Notes: generated by a model from the letters alone, not told the origin. 64,000 nt of DNA from Actomonas aquatica (GCF_019679435.2 NZ_CP139781.1:3410001-3474000), one strand, 5' to 3'. Positions 42,672 through 51,674 are shown, counted from the stretch's first letter. Made by a program: numbers and translations.

Positions 42672-43091
42672 ATGCCGCCCATGCCACCGCTTCGCGTGCT
42701 CGAGACCTGCATCTACGCCGAGGACCTCGACGCCGCTCATCACTTTTACACCGAGGTGCTCGGTCTGCGCACCCACTCCCGCGCCGAAGGCCGCCACAAC
42801 TTCTACCACTGCGGCGACGGCATGGTGCTCGTCTTCCACCCCGGCGCCACCAACGAGTGCCATGCCGACGGCATTCCCTGCCACGGCAGCCACGGTGCCG
42901 AACACATCTGCTGGGCCGTTGAGCGTGACCAGATCGACGCCTGGCGCGCCCGCCTCGTCGCCGCCGGCGTCGCCATCGAACACGAGCACACCTGGCCCAA
43001 CGGCGCCCATTCCGTCTACTTCCGCGACCCCGCGGGCAACAGCCTCGAGTTCGCCACGCCCCGCCTCTGGGAAAACGACCCAGAGGACTGA
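42672..43091 (+). CDS. Glyoxalase/bleomycin-resistance/dioxygenase (VOC) family protein
   Basis: From ATG 42672 (or 42681) the 139-residue protein holds two beta-alpha-beta-beta-beta units: LRVLETCIYAEDLDAAHHFY, then TEVLGL and HICWAVERDQIDAWRARLVA, with candidate metal ligands in GAEHICW (His) and GNSLEFA (Glu). This is a single-domain VOC protein; the reaction may be detoxification of a reactive carbonyl or antibiotic binding. It is convergent with the EF-hand barrel gene. Confidence 0.9.
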   Translation: MPPMPPLRVLETCIYAEDLDAAHHFYTEVLGLRTHSRAEGRHNFYHCGDGMVLVFHPGATNECHADGIPCHGSHGAEHICWAVERDQIDAWRARLVAAGVAIEHEHTWPNGAHSVYFRDPAGNSLEFATPRLWENDPED

Positions 43092-43112
43092 GTCGCCGCC
43101 GATCCACCGGTC

Positions 43113-44720
43113 CTACAGCTTCAGCCCGAAGCTCAACTTGAGCATATCGACTTCGTCGTCGACCACGTTGGCCGCGCCATAGTCGTAGCTCAGGATGAAC
43201 GAAAGATCCGGTCGGAGCTTATATTCCAGATCGACCTCCAGGAAATCCGTCGTCGAAGGATCCCCCCACAAGGCGGTGAGATAAGTATAGTTCACCGCCA
43301 ACAGAATACGTTCCCATTCCTTGCCAGCCGGCCGGATCTTCACCCCCAGCGTCCCGCCGAAACGCATCGAGTCACTCTGCTTGGCGAGTTTCTCGTCGGT
43401 GCCAGCCCGCATCACGTCCCGAAACTGTCCGCGAGCCGTCAGGTCCCACTGGATCGCCCACATGCTGCCCAGCGGCTGAAAAGAACCCAGCCGGATATCG
43501 TCCACGATAGGTCGCCAACTGAAGTCTGCCGTCAGGAGCTCCGCCCGCTTCAACCGATCCACGCTGTAAGTCATTGAAAACAATCCCTCCGCCGCGCTGA
43601 TCACATTCCGACGACTCGTCCCCGGCTGGTCATAATTCACCCACAATGCGCCGACGCCCAAGCGAAACGTCGCCAGATCGATATCGTCGTTCCCGCCCGA
43701 CACCCGCTGGTATTCCAGCGAGGGGAACGCCACCAACGCCCGCGGCGAACCGATGGCACCCACCCAAGCCGGAGTCGGCTTACCCTTCTCCGCGTTTTCA
43801 TCGAACAACGCGCCTGGAAACAGCAGCGCCATCTCCAAACCGAGGGTGCCGCTGTCCTGCTTTTTGTAATCACGCGAGTAGCTGATTTCCGCCGCGTCAT
43901 CGTTATACACATCTCCCCCCAACCATTCGCTGATCTTCAACTCCCCGTTCTTGCGCAGAATGATCTGACGTTGGCCTCCTTTCCGCCGACCGATCTCCAC
44001 AAACATGTCCTTAGCGACGAAGGCGTCGTAGACTTCCTCCACCGTCCAGTCTCCCTCCTTCACCTCGGATTCGTCCTTCTTCGCACGGGCCACACGTTCT
44101 CGGCTCATCTGCTCCTGCAACTCCGTGCGCAAGACGCTGACAACCCCCTTCCCGTTGCCTTCCGGGTCTTGGCTAAACAGGTCCAGACCCGCAGCCGCTC
44201 CCGTTCCCACGAGCAACACATTCCGGCGCTTCTTGTCCGCCGCCAAGTCGGGCAGACTCAACTTGCCGTCGGAATCCAAATCCGTGAGCAGGAACGGCGC
44301 TTCCTGCAACGCGAACAACAAACGCGTCAACGCTTCCTCATCGTAGCTCACCCCGCCGTTGGCGTAGCGCCGCAACAGCGCATCGTTTCTCGGCGCATTG
44401 ACCACCGAGTGATGCTCGACCTCCGTCTCGTAGCGAGGAAGCACGACCTCCGCCACCAGGGCCTCCAGATCCGCCTCCGGCAGATCACTCATCAGCCTCT
44501 TCACTGCTTCCTTCTGCTCCACCGATGCAGCCGCATCACGCTTCGCATCTGCGAAGACCTTCGCCCCAGCCTGCACAAACTGAAAAAACTCCGCCTCGGA
44601 AACCTTGCCGTCCCCGTCCGTATCCATCGGCGGCAAACGGTCCTCATTGATCTCTGCAGTCTGGGCCCAAACCATCGTCGCCCACGCCACGTATCCAAAA
44701 ATCACGCACAGTTGCTTCAT
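43113..44720 (-). CDS. Outer-membrane beta-barrel-like protein with EF-hand calcium motifs
   Basis: The protein has 535 residues with a signal peptide (MKQLCVIFGYVAWATMVWAQ). Two EF-hand-type loops are visible, DTDGDGKVSEAEF (about 33-45) and DLDSDGKLSLPDL (about 146-158), of the dockerin/calmodulin Dx[DN]xDG form. The second half (about 270-535) has alternating polar/hydrophobic strands (SLEYQRVSGGNDDIDLATFR, WAIQWDLTARGQFRDVM, ILLAVNYTYLTALWGDPSTT) and ends in LSFGLKL, like an outer-membrane barrel. Calcium-gated assembly or adhesion is possible but unproven. It follows the small gene 44738-45241 by 17 bp on the same strand. Confidence 0.75.
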   Translation of the reverse strand: MKQLCVIFGYVAWATMVWAQTAEINEDRLPPMDTDGDGKVSEAEFFQFVQAGAKVFADAKRDAAASVEQKEAVKRLMSDLPEADLEALVAEVVLPRYETEVEHHSVVNAPRNDALLRRYANGGVSYDEEALTRLLFALQEAPFLLTDLDSDGKLSLPDLAADKKRRNVLLVGTGAAAGLDLFSQDPEGNGKGVVSVLRTELQEQMSRERVARAKKDESEVKEGDWTVEEVYDAFVAKDMFVEIGRRKGGQRQIILRKNGELKISEWLGGDVYNDDAAEISYSRDYKKQDSGTLGLEMALLFPGALFDENAEKGKPTPAWVGAIGSPRALVAFPSLEYQRVSGGNDDIDLATFRLGVGALWVNYDQPGTSRRNVISAAEGLFSMTYSVDRLKRAELLTADFSWRPIVDDIRLGSFQPLGSMWAIQWDLTARGQFRDVMRAGTDEKLAKQSDSMRFGGTLGVKIRPAGKEWERILLAVNYTYLTALWGDPSTTDFLEVDLEYKLRPDLSFILSYDYGAANVVDDEVDMLKLSFGLKL

Positions 44721-44737
44721 CGGATTTCCTTTCCAGT

Positions 44738-45241
44738 TTAAGCCTCTTTGTCGTTCACCAGATCGCGCACCAACGACCAGTAGTCGCCCACCTTGGTGAA
44801 GCCGGCGGTCTCACCCTCGAAGAGCCGAATCCCCTCCGGCTCGAACGCCCAACTCACTTTGATCGCCAACCCCAGGTTGTAGTTGCCGATCTCCGCCAGC
44901 GTAGTCTCCAGCTTGATCTTGGGGATCGGCACCAGTCCCCCGGCGCCCAACGCGGTCCGCAGGCGCAACCACGGACTCGGGTTGGTCAAAATCTTGATAT
45001 CGTGCGCCTCACTCGCAGCCGCGCAGTCCGCCAACGTATTCGACAACGTTTCCAGAGTTGTGATCGGGATATACGCCCCGGCCTGATCGAGCCGACGGAT
45101 CCAATGCCCGTGCGCGCCGGTGGAAAATCCCAGCGCCCTGAGCGTCTCCGAGGGTTGGACCGGACGTCCGATCGCTTGGGAAAACTCGGCGACGATCGTC
45201 GCCAATAACTCTGGATTAACCAATCTCTTCAACTGGGTCAT
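44738..45241 (-). CDS. Conserved-looking hypothetical cytoplasmic protein
   Basis: The 167-residue protein has no signal or membrane helix and I do not recognise it. The N-terminal half is helical (LVNPELLATIVAEFSQAIGR, SETLRALGFS); the middle has IPITTLETLSNTLADCAAAS and IPKIKLETTLAEIGNYNLGL, the end YWSLVRDLVND. It is the first gene of a two-gene unit with the EF-hand barrel protein, so a linked role is likely. About 175 bp upstream to the DUF1275 gene contain no other gene. Confidence 0.65.
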   Translation of the reverse strand: MTQLKRLVNPELLATIVAEFSQAIGRPVQPSETLRALGFSTGAHGHWIRRLDQAGAYIPITTLETLSNTLADCAAASEAHDIKILTNPSPWLRLRTALGAGGLVPIPKIKLETTLAEIGNYNLGLAIKVSWAFEPEGIRLFEGETAGFTKVGDYWSLVRDLVNDKEA

Positions 45242-45416
45242 GATAGGGGTGGGGTGGAGGGTGAATGAAAGCAGGTCGAAAAAGCGGCGCTAACTCCGCT
45301 TGAAACCCCCGTATGATACGACAGGACTCTCGTTTTTAGGCGGGAAATTCGGCCAAACTACCGGCCAGACTTCCCGTTGAAGCACGACTTGTTCCCACCA
45401 TGACCGTTCAACACCC

Positions 45417-46103
45417 ATGCAACATCTGAATCCCCGCCTGGTCCTCCTCGGCGGTTGCATCCTCGCCTTCGGCGCTTCGGTGGTGAACGTGACCTTCATC
45501 CTCCAAGCCGGCACCTCCGTGAGCCATCTCACCGGCGACCTCTCCCGCATCGGTCGAGACGTCGCCAACGAGTCCGGCGCCTTCAACACCGACCTGCTGC
45601 GCGTAACCGCCGCCACCCTCGGCTTCATCCTCGGTGCCGCCACCTCCGGCTTTCTCATTCACCATCCGCAGCTGGAGATCGCCCGCCCCTACGGCCGCAC
45701 CTTATCGAGCATGGGCCTGCTGCTCCTACTCTCCGCCTACCTGCGCGCCGATCACCTCGTCGCCGCCATCGCCATCGCGGGCTTCACCTGCGGCATGCAA
45801 AACGCCCTCGCCTCACGCTACCGCGGTGTCGTCCTGCGCACCACCCACGTCACCGGCATACTCACCGATCTCGGCATCACCCTGGGCATGAAACTGCGCG
45901 GTCACGCCATCGAACGTTGGAAACTCGAGATCCCCTTTCTGCTCGCCGTCTCCTTCTTCACCGGAGCGGTCTGCGGCAGCGTGCTCAACCTCACCACCGA
46001 GCTCCCCGTGCTCCTGCTCTGCGGCATCGCCTACATCCTCGGCGGACTCGGCGTCACCATCACCAAACGCCTCCCCTCCCGAAAATCGGCCACCCCCGCT
46101 TGA
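45417..46103 (+). CDS. YoaK/DUF1275-family membrane protein
   Basis: The 228-residue, six-helix protein starts with VLLGGCILAFGASVVNVTFI. The two family marks are visible: SHLTGDLSRIG after helix 1 and RTTHVTGILTDLGITLG before helix 4, with GFTCGMQNALASRY between. The function of DUF1275 proteins is poorly defined; a small-molecule permease is often suggested. It precedes a DUF3817 gene by 69 bp on the same strand. Confidence 0.88.
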   Translation: MQHLNPRLVLLGGCILAFGASVVNVTFILQAGTSVSHLTGDLSRIGRDVANESGAFNTDLLRVTAATLGFILGAATSGFLIHHPQLEIARPYGRTLSSMGLLLLLSAYLRADHLVAAIAIAGFTCGMQNALASRYRGVVLRTTHVTGILTDLGITLGMKLRGHAIERWKLEIPFLLAVSFFTGAVCGSVLNLTTELPVLLLCGIAYILGGLGVTITKRLPSRKSATPA

Positions 46104-46140
46104 TCCCCCGCCCCACCCCACCAAGCTCCGCCGTCACCAA

Positions 46141-46168
46141 TCCAAAATCGAGAATCCAAAATCGAAAA
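46141..46168 (+). repeat. Direct repeat TCCAAAATCGAGAA/TCCAAAATCGAAAA
   Basis: Two 14-bp copies differing in one base lie end to end, 4 bp before the DUF3817 ATG, in the place of the ribosome-binding site; no Shine-Dalgarno is seen. The AT-rich sequence contrasts with its GC-rich flanks. Confidence 0.6.
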
Positions 46169-46172
46169 TCCC

Positions 46173-46478
46173 ATGTCTCTTTCCACCCCCCTGGGTCGCG
46201 TCCGCCTCCTCAGCCTCATCGAAGGCTGGTCCTTTGTCGTCCTGCTCTTCGTCGCCATGCCGCTGAAATACTTCGCCGATCAACCCATGGCCGTGCGCAT
46301 CGTCGGCATGGCCCACGGCATCCTCTTCCTCGCCCTCATCGCCGCCGCGCTCCAAGCTCAGGTCGAGGAGGACGGCTGGCCGCTCAAACGCACCGCGCTC
46401 ATCGTGCTCGGCGCCCTCCTGCCCTTCGGTCCCTTTGTCGTGGAAAAACGAATACTCGCCCCGCTCGCCCGCACCTGA
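46173..46478 (+). CDS. DUF3817-family integral membrane protein
   Basis: The 101-residue protein reads GRVRLLSLIEGWSFVVLLFV, AMPLKYF, VRIVGMAHGILFLALIAAAL and KRTALIVLGALLPFGPFVVE, the typical three-helix DUF3817 layout with the GxRxxSxxEG start and the His after helix 2. Function unknown; in some bacteria the domain accompanies transporters. One base separates its stop from the GTG start of the next gene, so the two are coupled. Confidence 0.9.
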   Translation: MSLSTPLGRVRLLSLIEGWSFVVLLFVAMPLKYFADQPMAVRIVGMAHGILFLALIAAALQAQVEEDGWPLKRTALIVLGALLPFGPFVVEKRILAPLART

Positions 46479-46479
46479 T

Positions 46480-47988
46480 GTGAGCACCGCTGCTGCCCCT
46501 GCCCCCGCCCGTCAGCCCCGCCCGTGGCTGCTCACCGCGCTCGCGCTGCTGCTCGCTGCCACCGCGCTCTGGACCGTCAGCACCTACACCTCACCCTACG
46601 CCAGCAACGCCGACGCCTCCGGCTACCTGCATCACGCCCGGCTGCTCGCCGCCGACGCTCCGCAGATCCCGCTCGAACCCATCGTGCCCCTCGAGCCGCC
46701 GCGCTGGCGCCCGATCCTGCAACAACCCCTCGGCTTCGCCGTCGCCCCCGACGGCCAACACCTCGTGCCGACCTACCCGGTCGGCTATCCGCTGCACCTT
46801 CGCCTCGCCGCCGCCGTCGTCGGATTTGATCGCGCCACGATCCTCACCAACGTCCTCCTCACCGCCGCCGCCGGCCTGCTCCTCGGGCTGCTCGCCCACC
46901 GCTGGGGTCTGCCCCCAACCTGGAGTCTGGCCGCGGTCGCACTGTTCTTCGCCAGTCCGCTTTTTCTGCACATCTCCACCCAGCCCATGAGCGACCTCTG
47001 CGCCACGGTCTGGGTGCTCGCCGCGCTCGGCTCCGCCCAACGCGGCGTCGATACCGACCGCCTGCGCTGGTTTGCCCTCGCCGGTCTCGCCACCGGCCTC
47101 GCGGTGTTGGTGCGACCCACCAACGTCTTCCTCGTCGCACCGCTCATCTGGCTGCTGCGCACCCGCGCTCGCGCCTGGCTCGTCTGGGCGCTCACCGGCA
47201 TCCCGGCCGCCCTCTTCCTCGCCTGGCATCAACTACGCCTCTACGGCAGTCCCTTCGCCACCGGCTACGGCTCGGCCAATGTCCTGCCCTATCTGAGTTT
47301 CGCCCACGCCCCCGGTGCCCTGCGCCACTTCGCCCTCGGCCTCGGCCTGCATCTGTCGCCCTGGGTCGCCGCCAGCATCGTCGGCCTGCCCTGGCTGCGC
47401 CGACCCGAGCGCGGCTTCTTCATCACGTGGATCGCCGCCTTCGGCGCGTTCTACGCCTGCTACTCCTTCTCCACCGGTGATTGGTGGGGACTCCGCTTTT
47501 TGCTCCCGGCCTTCCCCGCCCTGCTCATCAGTGCCCTGCTCATCTGGCGCCGATGGCTGCAGGTGCTGCCCTCATCACGCCTCGCCACCGCCCTCGCCCT
47601 CAGCGGACTCATCGGTGCCTTCGTCTGGCAGGGCGTCACGGCCGATCGCCACTACGCCCTCATCATGAAACGCGGCGAGGTCATCTACGCCGAGGCCGCG
47701 CAATGGATCAACGACCACACCCCGGCCAACGCCATCGTGCTCGCCAGCCAGGCCAGCGGGGCGATCTGCTACTACACCGGTCGCGACATCGTGCGACCCG
47801 AGCTCCTGCGTCCGGCCGACGCCATCCGCCTCCAGCAATACGCCCGCGCCGGCGGCCGCCCGCTCTACGCCGTCGCCTTCGGTGGTGAAGCCGAGTCCTT
47901 CCAAGCCAAGCTCGGCCGCAATTGGACCGAACACGCCCGCTACGGCATCATCACCCTCTGGTCCTTCGAAGTCGACGCCCCGGAGTAA
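46480..47988 (+). CDS. Multi-pass glycosyltransferase-like membrane protein (GT39/PMT-type)
   Basis: A GTG at 46480 follows the DUF3817 stop by one base and gives 502 residues. About ten to eleven membrane helices alternate with short loops; the first periplasmic loop has YASNADASGYLHHARLLAAD with an Asp suited to metal or lipid-phosphate binding, as in GT-C enzymes. LLTALALLLAATALWTVSTY is helix 1. The C-terminal periplasmic part (about 400-502) has YYTGRDIVRPELLRPADAIR. It probably moves a sugar from a polyprenyl donor to a protein or lipid; the acceptor is unknown. Confidence 0.75.
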   Translation: MSTAAAPAPARQPRPWLLTALALLLAATALWTVSTYTSPYASNADASGYLHHARLLAADAPQIPLEPIVPLEPPRWRPILQQPLGFAVAPDGQHLVPTYPVGYPLHLRLAAAVVGFDRATILTNVLLTAAAGLLLGLLAHRWGLPPTWSLAAVALFFASPLFLHISTQPMSDLCATVWVLAALGSAQRGVDTDRLRWFALAGLATGLAVLVRPTNVFLVAPLIWLLRTRARAWLVWALTGIPAALFLAWHQLRLYGSPFATGYGSANVLPYLSFAHAPGALRHFALGLGLHLSPWVAASIVGLPWLRRPERGFFITWIAAFGAFYACYSFSTGDWWGLRFLLPAFPALLISALLIWRRWLQVLPSSRLATALALSGLIGAFVWQGVTADRHYALIMKRGEVIYAEAAQWINDHTPANAIVLASQASGAICYYTGRDIVRPELLRPADAIRLQQYARAGGRPLYAVAFGGEAESFQAKLGRNWTEHARYGIITLWSFEVDAPE

Positions 47989-47994
47989 TCCGGA

Positions 47995-48055
47995 CTGTCG
48001 GGCATAAAGCCCGACCCACCTCCCGTGGTGTAGCAGCGGCCGTCTCGGCCGCTCC
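47995..48055. repeat. Hairpin and REP-like palindrome between convergent genes
   Basis: First a hairpin GTCGGGC-ATAAA-GCCCGAC just past the glycosyltransferase stop, then a REP copy (TGTAGC with AGCGGCCG-TCT-CGGCCGCT; 48029-48055). Together they may terminate both converging transcripts. Confidence 0.7.
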
Positions 48056-48087
48056 CTGCTGCCCCTCGGCTTTCCCCTGCTAGTCCC

Positions 48088-48768
48088 TCAGCTCTTCGCT
48101 TCCGTCGCGGCGTTGCGGCCACTCAGGCTCACGTCGCTCGGCAGGAAACTCCGCTCGAGGAAACGCAGCGCCGCCGACGTGTCCGATCTCAGGGCCTGCA
48201 ACTCCGCACTCAATCCGTCCTTCGGCGCTTCCGCGGGCACCGTCGTCGGCGCGCTGAACACGCGGTCTTTGAACGACGCCACACTGGCGGTGAGCTGCTG
48301 CATGTCTTCCGGCGAAAACTCGACGTCGGCGGCCGCCACATTCTGATCCGGCGTATCCGAGCTTCCGATACCGGTCCACAACACCGTGGCCAGCGCGACC
48401 GCGGCCGCCGCACCGAGGATCGCCGGCAGCCGGCGTTGCCAGGCCGGAGCGCGGCGCACCCGCGCCTGCTCCCGCACGATCGGTCGCACCGCCGCGAAGA
48501 TGCGATCTTCCATGCCCAGCGGCACCTCCACCTCAGCCATGGCCGCGGCCTGTTCGCGTGCTTCGCGCCGCAGCCCGGTCTCCAACTCGCGCAACGCAGT
48601 GAAGTGTTGGGCGCAGTCGGGGCAGCGTTCGACGTGACGCGCCGCCCAGCCGGACGCCGGCACCGGCGCGTCGTCTTCGCGCCATGCGCTCCACGCCCGC
48701 ACGAGGCGGCAGCTCAGCGGCGCTGGAGTGGAGGAGGAGCGATCGGAGGAGGGGGCGTGGTGATTCAT
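48088..48768 (-). CDS. Anti-sigma factor with zinc-finger-like N-terminus
   Basis: The 226-residue protein has a His/Cys set near residues 44-54 (RHVERCPDCAQHF) plus an upstream Cys (LSCRLVRAW), matching the zinc-associated anti-sigma domain. A membrane helix lies near 115-133 (LPAILGAAAAVALATVLWTG); the rest is periplasmic and unrecognised (VEFSPEDMQQLTASVASFKD). It overlaps the sigma gene by 4 bases (ATGA), so they are made together. It should hold that sigma factor at the membrane. Confidence 0.85.
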   Translation of the reverse strand: MNHHAPSSDRSSSTPAPLSCRLVRAWSAWREDDAPVPASGWAARHVERCPDCAQHFTALRELETGLRREAREQAAAMAEVEVPLGMEDRIFAAVRPIVREQARVRRAPAWQRRLPAILGAAAAVALATVLWTGIGSSDTPDQNVAAADVEFSPEDMQQLTASVASFKDRVFSAPTTVPAEAPKDGLSAELQALRSDTSAALRFLERSFLPSDVSLSGRNAATEAKS

Positions 48769-49355
48769 AGGAAGGATTCCTTGGCGGCCAGCAGACGCTG
48801 ACGCGCACGAAAGATGAGGGTTTTGATGCCGGGCACCGTCTGGCCGGTGGCGGCCGCCGTTTCGGCGGTGGAGAGTTCTTCACCGAAGCGCAGCCAGAGC
48901 GCTTCGTATTCGCGGCCATTGAGGACGCGGCGGGCTTTCGCCCACAGGTTGTCGACCCGCTCGTGCAGATCGGCCTCGCGACGCGGTCCATCAGCGCCGT
49001 CGCCGAGGGTTTCCTCGGGCAACTCCACCCATTGTTTCTGACCGCGGAAGTGATTGAGCGCCGTGCGGCGCGCGATGGTAAAGAGCCAGTTGATCAGCGG
49101 GCGATCCGGATCAACTTTGTGCAGGGCGCGAAACGCTTTCACGAACGTGTCCTGGGTGATGTCCTCGGCGTCCTGGACCTGACCGGTCATGCGGACGACG
49201 TAGTTGTAAATCGGGCGGTTGAAGAGGCGCACCAGCTCACGCGCGGCCGACTCGCTGCCCGCTTGGGCTTCACGCACGAGTTCCGCTTCGGGAGGAGGGG
49301 CTGTATCGGTGTCTTGCATACCGCGGGCGGCCGGACTGGACGCGGCGGAGAACAT
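48765..49355 (-). CDS. ECF RNA polymerase sigma factor
   Basis: The 196-residue protein has region 2 (LFNRPIYNYVVRMTGQVQDA, EDITQDTFVKAFRALHKVDP, NWLFTIARRTALNHFRGQ) and region 4 (WLRFGEELSTAETAAATGQT, VPGIKTLIFRARQRLL). The true start may be ATG at 49319 (MQDTDTAPPPEAELV), because the first residues MFSAASSPAARG are odd. It differs from the FecI-type factors at the left of the window. It lies 2 bp after a secreted protein gene and overlaps the anti-sigma gene. Confidence 0.92.
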   Translation of the reverse strand: MFSAASSPAARGMQDTDTAPPPEAELVREAQAGSESAARELVRLFNRPIYNYVVRMTGQVQDAEDITQDTFVKAFRALHKVDPDRPLINWLFTIARRTALNHFRGQKQWVELPEETLGDGADGPRREADLHERVDNLWAKARRVLNGREYEALWLRFGEELSTAETAAATGQTVPGIKTLIFRARQRLLAAKESFL

Positions 49356-49357
49356 GG

Positions 49358-50800
49358 TCAGGAGGTCGGCGCCACCACGCTGAGGGCGAAGGGCGAGATG
49401 CCGTCGATTTCGTCGATGTAGCAGACCCGCACGCGGTAGGAGCCGGCCGGACCGTGGAACATGAGCTGGGCGGTGCCGCGACCACCTTCGAGGCGAACGA
49501 GCTCGCCACCGGAGGCGCTGTCGCGCTCCTCGATGCGGTAGCGGCGCAGGCGCATGAACTCGGCCTCGTAGCGGATGGCGTCACCACCGTCGACCGGCAG
49601 GAGCTCGATGTAATCCACCCGGGCGAGCTCGCCCTCGTGCTGCTCACCGGTGACGATCAAGCGGGCGCCGGCAGCGAGGTCCACCGGATCGGAGGTGATG
49701 AAGGCGTATTCCGTTTCCGCTTCACCCTCGCTGTTGCGCAGACCAGAGCCGGTCCAGTGGAGCAGGGCTTCGCCTTCGACTTCGAGTTTCACTTCAGAGG
49801 GCGCGGGCTCGCCGGCGGCGACCTGCTCCTTATTTTCCTCGTAGACCTGCGGACGCATCACGGTCTCTTCGAACATCTGCACCAGGCGGGCCGTCGGGTA
49901 GGCCAGGCGGAGCGAGACGCGGGTATCATCACGCTGGATACGCACGGAGTTGAGGAAGGCAGTCAGGTCTGCATCGTCCGACTCGGCGAGGGACAACATG
50001 GCGGTGAGACCGTTGAGAATTTTGACCAGGCGCTCGGCCACGGAGTTGTCGGCCGCCTGCAGCGTCGCCTGGGCGACCAGGTCCTCGCCGCTTTCGCCGA
50101 GCGTGACCGCGGCGGATTTGGTCATCTGCAAGACGCGGGCCTGCGGGGTGTTCTCGCCGCCGCCGATGGCCTCGGACGGCACCAGAGACGCCGCATAGAT
50201 GTAGAAGGGTTGGTTGCCCGGCAGCAGCTCGGTGAGGGCATGCTTGCCGCTGGCGATCGACTTGCCCTGGCCGCGATAGAGCGAAAGCGCTTCGGTGAGT
50301 TTATCGGGGGAACGCCCCACCAGGATGATGGGCTCTTCCGGGAAACCGACGACGATCTCGCCGTGCATCTGGTAAGCTTCGATCGGCAGGCCGGTGAGCT
50401 CCACCGCCTCGTCCGGATTGGAGAGTGTGGCGTGAGCCATCAGGCCTTCCGCGATCTTGCGCAGATCGGCGGTGCCTTCGATGACCAGCGCGCCGGTCAT
50501 GTCGGCTTCCTGACCAGGGACAATTTGCAGGCTGCCGAAGCCCGTGATGGAGCCGATGGCGTCGATGATTTTGCCGATGTCCGGCCGCACCGGGCTCTCG
50601 GCGGCAAACTCTTCAGCCATGGGCACGCGGGCGATAAGTTGCTGGCCCAGCTCGGTTTCACGCAACGCGGCAAAGTCGGCATAGACGACCCATTTGGAGT
50701 CGGCCGGGACGCGGCTCGGATCGAACTCCGCCTTCGCCACGGGAGCCAGAGTGGCACCAACAGCGAGGGTGGCCAGGGTAAGGAGGTGACGGTGTTTCAT
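49358..50800 (-). CDS. Secreted protein with possible carbohydrate-binding C-terminus
   Basis: The 480-residue protein has a signal peptide (LLTLATLAVGATLAPVAKAE). The mature N-terminus (FDPSRVPADSKWVVYADFAA) and the long middle (about 45-370), with SITGFGSLQIVPGQEADMTG, belong to a periplasmic fold I do not recognise, of a style common in Verrucomicrobia and Planctomycetes. The last 60 residues (YEAEFMRLRRYRIEERDSAS, then GPAGSYRVRVCYIDEIDGIS) look like a CBM6/35-type jelly roll, with the YxAE start and Y-x-DExDG loop. It is the first gene of an operon with the ECF sigma and anti-sigma genes. Confidence 0.75.
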   Translation of the reverse strand: MKHRHLLTLATLAVGATLAPVAKAEFDPSRVPADSKWVVYADFAALRETELGQQLIARVPMAEEFAAESPVRPDIGKIIDAIGSITGFGSLQIVPGQEADMTGALVIEGTADLRKIAEGLMAHATLSNPDEAVELTGLPIEAYQMHGEIVVGFPEEPIILVGRSPDKLTEALSLYRGQGKSIASGKHALTELLPGNQPFYIYAASLVPSEAIGGGENTPQARVLQMTKSAAVTLGESGEDLVAQATLQAADNSVAERLVKILNGLTAMLSLAESDDADLTAFLNSVRIQRDDTRVSLRLAYPTARLVQMFEETVMRPQVYEENKEQVAAGEPAPSEVKLEVEGEALLHWTGSGLRNSEGEAETEYAFITSDPVDLAAGARLIVTGEQHEGELARVDYIELLPVDGGDAIRYEAEFMRLRRYRIEERDSASGGELVRLEGGRGTAQLMFHGPAGSYRVRVCYIDEIDGISPFALSVVAPTS

Positions 50801-50876
50801 GATCGTTTGGAAAGGGTTGATTGAGTGATCTACCCCTTATTCACCCTGATACGGGCGGGGGTTTCAAAAATGTGCG

Positions 50877-51674
50877 TCAGGCGTCTTTTTCTTTCGCCCC
50901 GAGGAATTCCATGCGGGCGTAAACCGCCATCGCCAGCCCCACCAGACCCATGGTCACGAGGGCCAACAGCCCCAGTGCGGCAAGGCTATCTGCATCCAGC
51001 GCAAAGGGTTCCAGACCGGAGCCATCCACCACCACGCGCAGATGGCGCAGGAGGGAGAGTTTGTTGATCTGAATCGGAATGCTGCCCAGTGCCGCCTCGA
51101 TGAGGCCGGCGTAAACCAGCCCTAGAATCATGTAGCGGTTGGTCAGCGAACCCATGCCGAAACCGAGCGCGGTGAACGCGATCACCGCCGCTGGTCCCAC
51201 GATCAATTGCCGCGGCAGCTCGGCCATCACGGTGGGGTTGCCGCCCGCCAGGCCGATGGCGGCGAGGAAGCCGATGAAGAACAGAACGCCGATAAGCCCG
51301 CAGGCAGTTTGCGCGAGGTAGCAGAACAGCACGTAGGCCGAGCGTGGCACCGGGCGGGTGCTCAGGTAGTCGACCGCGCCGGGTTTGAGTCCTTCGCGAA
51401 TCGCGCCCGCGCCGCCGAGAAAGGCCAACACCGGCACCACCACAATGAGCAGGAATTGGTTCACCCACTCCACCCACGCCAGCGGATCCGCGTGGCTGGC
51501 AAAACGGTAGGTCACCAGGCCGATGAGCGCCAGCATGACGGCCGGTGTGATCGCCCGCCCCGGCGCAAAGACGCGCCGCCAGGTGAGACGCCACACGCCG
51601 CCCAGAGCGGGCGCGAGGCGCGGCGTCACGCGCGGTGCGAATGGATCGGAAGAGGAAGTCGTCGAGGCACTCAT
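50877..51674 (-). CDS. ABC transporter permease (second pair)
   Basis: The 265-residue protein has six hydrophobic helices: AITPAVMLALIGLVTYRFAS, FLLIVVVPVLAFLGGAGAIR, AYVLFCYLAQTACGLIGVLF and others. The motif VDYLSTRPVPRSAYVL is typical of ABC-2 permeases. The ATPase gene starts 4 bases inside it upstream, so it is the last gene of a four-gene operon. Export of a lipid, polysaccharide or antibiotic is possible; no substrate clue. Confidence 0.88.
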   Translation of the reverse strand: MSASTTSSSDPFAPRVTPRLAPALGGVWRLTWRRVFAPGRAITPAVMLALIGLVTYRFASHADPLAWVEWVNQFLLIVVVPVLAFLGGAGAIREGLKPGAVDYLSTRPVPRSAYVLFCYLAQTACGLIGVLFFIGFLAAIGLAGGNPTVMAELPRQLIVGPAAVIAFTALGFGMGSLTNRYMILGLVYAGLIEAALGSIPIQINKLSLLRHLRVVVDGSGLEPFALDADSLAALGLLALVTMGLVGLAMAVYARMEFLGAKEKDA

